Source: Nocardia sp.
GTDB taxonomy: Bacteria; Actinomycetota; Actinomycetes; Mycobacteriales; Mycobacteriaceae
DNA length: 6,658 bases
Direction of reading: 5' to 3'
Assembly: GCA_013361595.1 (NCBI GenBank)
Contig: JABFXT010000012.1
Location: forward strand, 1-6,658
The notes beneath the pieces were generated by a model. The model was not told the origin of the DNA. It did no database searches and saw only the letters and a program-made list of their open reading frames with translations. Below are positions 4,709 through 6,658 of this stretch, piece after piece. How positions within the stretch are numbered: the stretch's first letter is position 1; every line of letters begins with the position of its first letter. The position numbers and the translations under genes are program-made.

Positions 4709-6100
4709 CTAATGTGCCGCGCGACCGGTGCTCACAAAACCCAGCAAATCATGGCGGGTGATCACACCGACCGGCTTGCCGTCTTCGACGACCATCAGCG
4801 CGTCGGTATCCGACAGCGCCTTGGTCGCCGCCGAGATCGGCTCCCCCGAACCGATGAGCGGGAAGGATTCGCTCATGTGCTGAGCCACCGAATCGGTGAG
4901 ATTCGCGCGACCGGAGAACACCGCGGACAGCAGATCGCGTTCCGAAACGCTGCCGGCCACCTCACCGGCCATCACCGGGGGTTCCGCGCCGACGACCGGC
5001 ATCTGCGAGACCCCGTATTCGCGCAGGATCTCGATGGCATCGCGCAGGGTCTCCGAGGGATGGGTGTGCACCAGATCGGGCAGTTCGCCCGACTTACCGC
5101 GCAGCACGTCACCGACCAGAGTTTCCGCGGTCGACCCGTCGAGCGGGGTGCGCAGGAATCCGTAGGAACTCATCCAGCGGTCGTTGAAGATCTTGGACAG
5201 GTAGCCGCGACCACCGTCGGGCAGCAGCACCACCACCACGGCCGCCGGGTCACGCCGGGCGATTTCGAGCGCCGCCACCACGGCCATCCCGCACGAACCG
5301 CCGACCAGCAGGCCCTCCTCGCGGGCGAGCCGGCGGGTCATATCGAAGGAATCCGCGTCGGAGACGGCGATGATCTCGTCCGGGATCGCCGGATCGTAGG
5401 CCGAGGGCCAGAAATCCTCGCCGACACCTTCGACCAGGTAGGGCCGGCCGGTCCCGCCGGAATACACCGAACCCTCGGGATCGGCGCCGACGACCTTCAC
5501 CTTGCCGCCGGATACCTCTTTGAGATAGCGGCCCACACCGGTGATGGTGCCGCCGGTACCGACACCGGCGACGAAATGGGTCACCGTGCCGTCGGTATCG
5601 CGCCAGATCTCGGGGCCGGTGGTCTCGTAGTGGCTGTCCGGACCGCCGGGGTTGGAGTACTGGTCCGGTTTCCAGGCACCGTCGATCTCGGAGACCAGGC
5701 GGTCGGAGACGCTGTAGTAACTGTCGGGGTGCTCCGGGGGCACCGCGGTCGGGCAGACCACCACTTCGGCGCCGTAGGCACGCAGCACATTGCGCTTGTC
5801 CTCGCTGACCTTGTCCGGGCAGACGAAGACACAGTGGTAGCCGCGCTGCTGTGCCACCAGCGCCAGTCCGACACCGGTATTGCCCGAGGTCGGTTCCACG
5901 ATCGTCCCGCCGGGACGCAACTTGCCGGACTTCTCCGCGGCCTCGATCATCTTCACCGCGATCCGGTCCTTGGAGCTGCCGCCCGGGTTCAGGTACTCGA
6001 TCTTGGCGGCCACCAGCCCGGCACCCGAGGGAACCACCGAGTTCAACCGGACCAGCGGGGTGTTGCCGATGAGGTCCACGACATGATCCGCGATGCGCAT
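4709..6100 (-). CDS. cbs: Cystathionine beta-synthase
   Basis: Cytosolic PLP enzyme condensing homocysteine with serine to cystathionine, the first step of reverse transsulfuration towards cysteine. It has 463 residues, about the length of the mycobacterial enzyme (Rv1077). The catalytic fold II domain spans about 1-320: IGNTPLVRLN (11-20), the PLP Lys in GGSSKDR (Lys44), the substrate-binding loop TSGNT (71-75), the phosphate-binding GVGTGGT (179-185) and GGSCGMA (267-273), whose Ser269 would meet the pyridine nitrogen. LLPDGGRGYLSKIFNDRWM (292-310) is typical of Cbs rather than CysK. Two CBS domains follow, about 336-398 and 405-460, the second ending VGVITRHDLLGFV; this pair is the regulatory module that binds adenosyl ligands such as SAM in some homologues. 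No N-terminal haem segment is present, as expected for bacteria. The ATG at 6100 is preceded by GGGGGT; further up AACGAT at 6107-6112 is a weak -10-like hexamer with six-base spacing. On the same strand as metB, divergent from a secreted protein. Confidence 0.96.
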   Translation of the reverse strand: MRIADHVVDLIGNTPLVRLNSVVPSGAGLVAAKIEYLNPGGSSKDRIAVKMIEAAEKSGKLRPGGTIVEPTSGNTGVGLALVAQQRGYHCVFVCPDKVSEDKRNVLRAYGAEVVVCPTAVPPEHPDSYYSVSDRLVSEIDGAWKPDQYSNPGGPDSHYETTGPEIWRDTDGTVTHFVAGVGTGGTITGVGRYLKEVSGGKVKVVGADPEGSVYSGGTGRPYLVEGVGEDFWPSAYDPAIPDEIIAVSDADSFDMTRRLAREEGLLVGGSCGMAVVAALEIARRDPAAVVVVLLPDGGRGYLSKIFNDRWMSSYGFLRTPLDGSTAETLVGDVLRGKSGELPDLVHTHPSETLRDAIEILREYGVSQMPVVGAEPPVMAGEVAGSVSERDLLSAVFSGRANLTDSVAQHMSESFPLIGSGEPISAATKALSDTDALMVVEDGKPVGVITRHDLLGFVSTGRAAH

Positions 6101-6163
6101 ACCCCCATCGTTGCAGAGGCGTTGCCGGCGGCTTCGCTGTGGTCCGCCACCGAACCGCCGTAC

Positions 6164-6193
6164 CCGACGGAACGGGCGCCCAGCCTTTAGTAT
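6164..6193 (+). promoter_or_regulatory. Candidate promoter of the secreted-protein gene
   Basis: A -35-like CCGACG (6164-6169, matching the GAC core of TTGACA) is followed by an 18-bp gap and the -10-like TAGTAT (6188-6193). The predicted start falls about two or three bases before the ATG at 6203, so the mRNA would be nearly leaderless. No Shine-Dalgarno is seen. Confidence 0.45.
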
Positions 6194-6202
6194 CTGTGAC
6201 CT

Positions 6203-6658
6203 ATGAGGCTGCCGAAGCGCGCACGCGCCACCGTATTTCTGGCCGGGTCCGCCTTAGCGCTGGTCGTCGGGTCCGGGGCGTCGGCCGGTGCCGCGACCAC
6301 CGCGTTCCCCGATGTGCCGACGCTCGCCTACGGCGGTCTGTGCGGGACCAGCATCCGCACCTGGGCCGATACCGATCCGCAGTGGCCCGGCCGCGCGGTG
6401 ATCAATGTCCGCGCGAATCCGGTCACCGGGATCGGGCCCGGCGCGTATCCGCTGGCACCGCTGTGCGAGGTACTGACCACGGTGACCTGGCGCAATCTCG
6501 ACACCGGCGCCACCGGCTCCTACGTCAACAATGTGGTGACCGGTATCTACGGCAGCATCCAGTACTCGCTGTTCCAGAACACCGGCCCGGGCCGGGTGGA
6601 TGTCGTCGTCACCACCAACCACGCGAGCATCCCCGCGTACGGCAGTTTCATCGTCCCG
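6203..6658 (+). CDS. Small secreted protein of unknown function, 3' end outside window
   Basis: I translated 152 codons from the ATG at 6203 with no stop before the right edge. Residues 1-28 form a Sec signal peptide: a basic MRLPKRARA start, a hydrophobic core about 10-22, and a likely type I cleavage after ASA (26-28). There is no lipobox cysteine, so it should be released or held in the cell envelope rather than lipid-anchored. The mature part has two cysteines, Cys47 (YGGLCGTS) and Cys88 (PLCEVL), well placed for a disulfide. It is rich in Thr, Val, Gly and Tyr, with alternating patterns such as RAVINVRANPV (64-74), VTTVTW-like (91-96) and RVDVVVTT (131-138) that suggest a beta-sandwich. 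No enzyme motif is recognisable, and no family is assigned. It starts 102 bp from the divergent cbs gene. Confidence 0.8.
   Translation, partial: MRLPKRARATVFLAGSALALVVGSGASAGAATTAFPDVPTLAYGGLCGTSIRTWADTDPQWPGRAVINVRANPVTGIGPGAYPLAPLCEVLTTVTWRNLDTGATGSYVNNVVTGIYGSIQYSLFQNTGPGRVDVVVTTNHASIPAYGSFIVP

Noticed and set aside
4706..6190. 494-codon open frame on the plus strand opposite cbs
   Set aside because: It is the antisense of a gene with full Cbs landmarks. The translation is His-, Gly- and Asp-rich with no family features, as expected from high-GC codon bias keeping the opposite strand open.

Overview
The window is GC-rich actinobacterial chromosome. Heavy G/C use at third codon positions, leaderless-looking starts and small actinobacterial protein families suggest Nocardia or a close relative; this is inferred from content, not from a marker gene. 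I see seven protein-coding genes and no tRNA, rRNA, CRISPR array, transposase or phage gene.

Layout. A partial metB (cystathionine gamma-synthase/lyase) runs leftward off the left edge (974 to 1). Across a 118-bp divergent region holding a perfect 24-bp palindrome, a glutaryl-CoA dehydrogenase-type acyl-CoA dehydrogenase runs rightward (1093-2268) and ends at a small hairpin. Two small rightward genes follow: a DUF4254-like protein with a strong Shine-Dalgarno (2491-3012) and a DUF6401-like protein with a leaderless-type start (3111-3449). They converge on a leftward gene for a five-helix membrane protein of the conserved-TM-helix (CmpX-like, mechanosensitive-channel-related) family with a Gly/Pro/Tyr-rich tail (4601-3510). 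A perfect 18-bp hairpin lies between the convergent genes. Further right, cystathionine beta-synthase (6100-4709) runs leftward. Divergent from it, a small secreted protein (6203 onward) leaves the right edge unfinished.

How the genes fit together. Cbs and MetB are the two steps of transsulfuration: homocysteine plus serine to cystathionine, then cleavage to cysteine (or, for a true gamma-synthase, formation of cystathionine from an activated homoserine). They lie on the same strand, as I recall for the mycobacterial pair (Rv1077 cbs, Rv1079 metB), but here about 3.7 kb of other genes separates them. The dehydrogenase points to catabolism of lysine, tryptophan or glutarate and has no obvious pathway partner in the window. 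The two small DUF genes and the secreted protein have no known function.

No clearly new multi-gene system is visible. The points most worth following are the divergent palindrome, the repeated TANNNT-N6-ATG start architecture, the convergent hairpin, the tailed membrane protein beside cbs, and the gene block sitting between cbs and metB.
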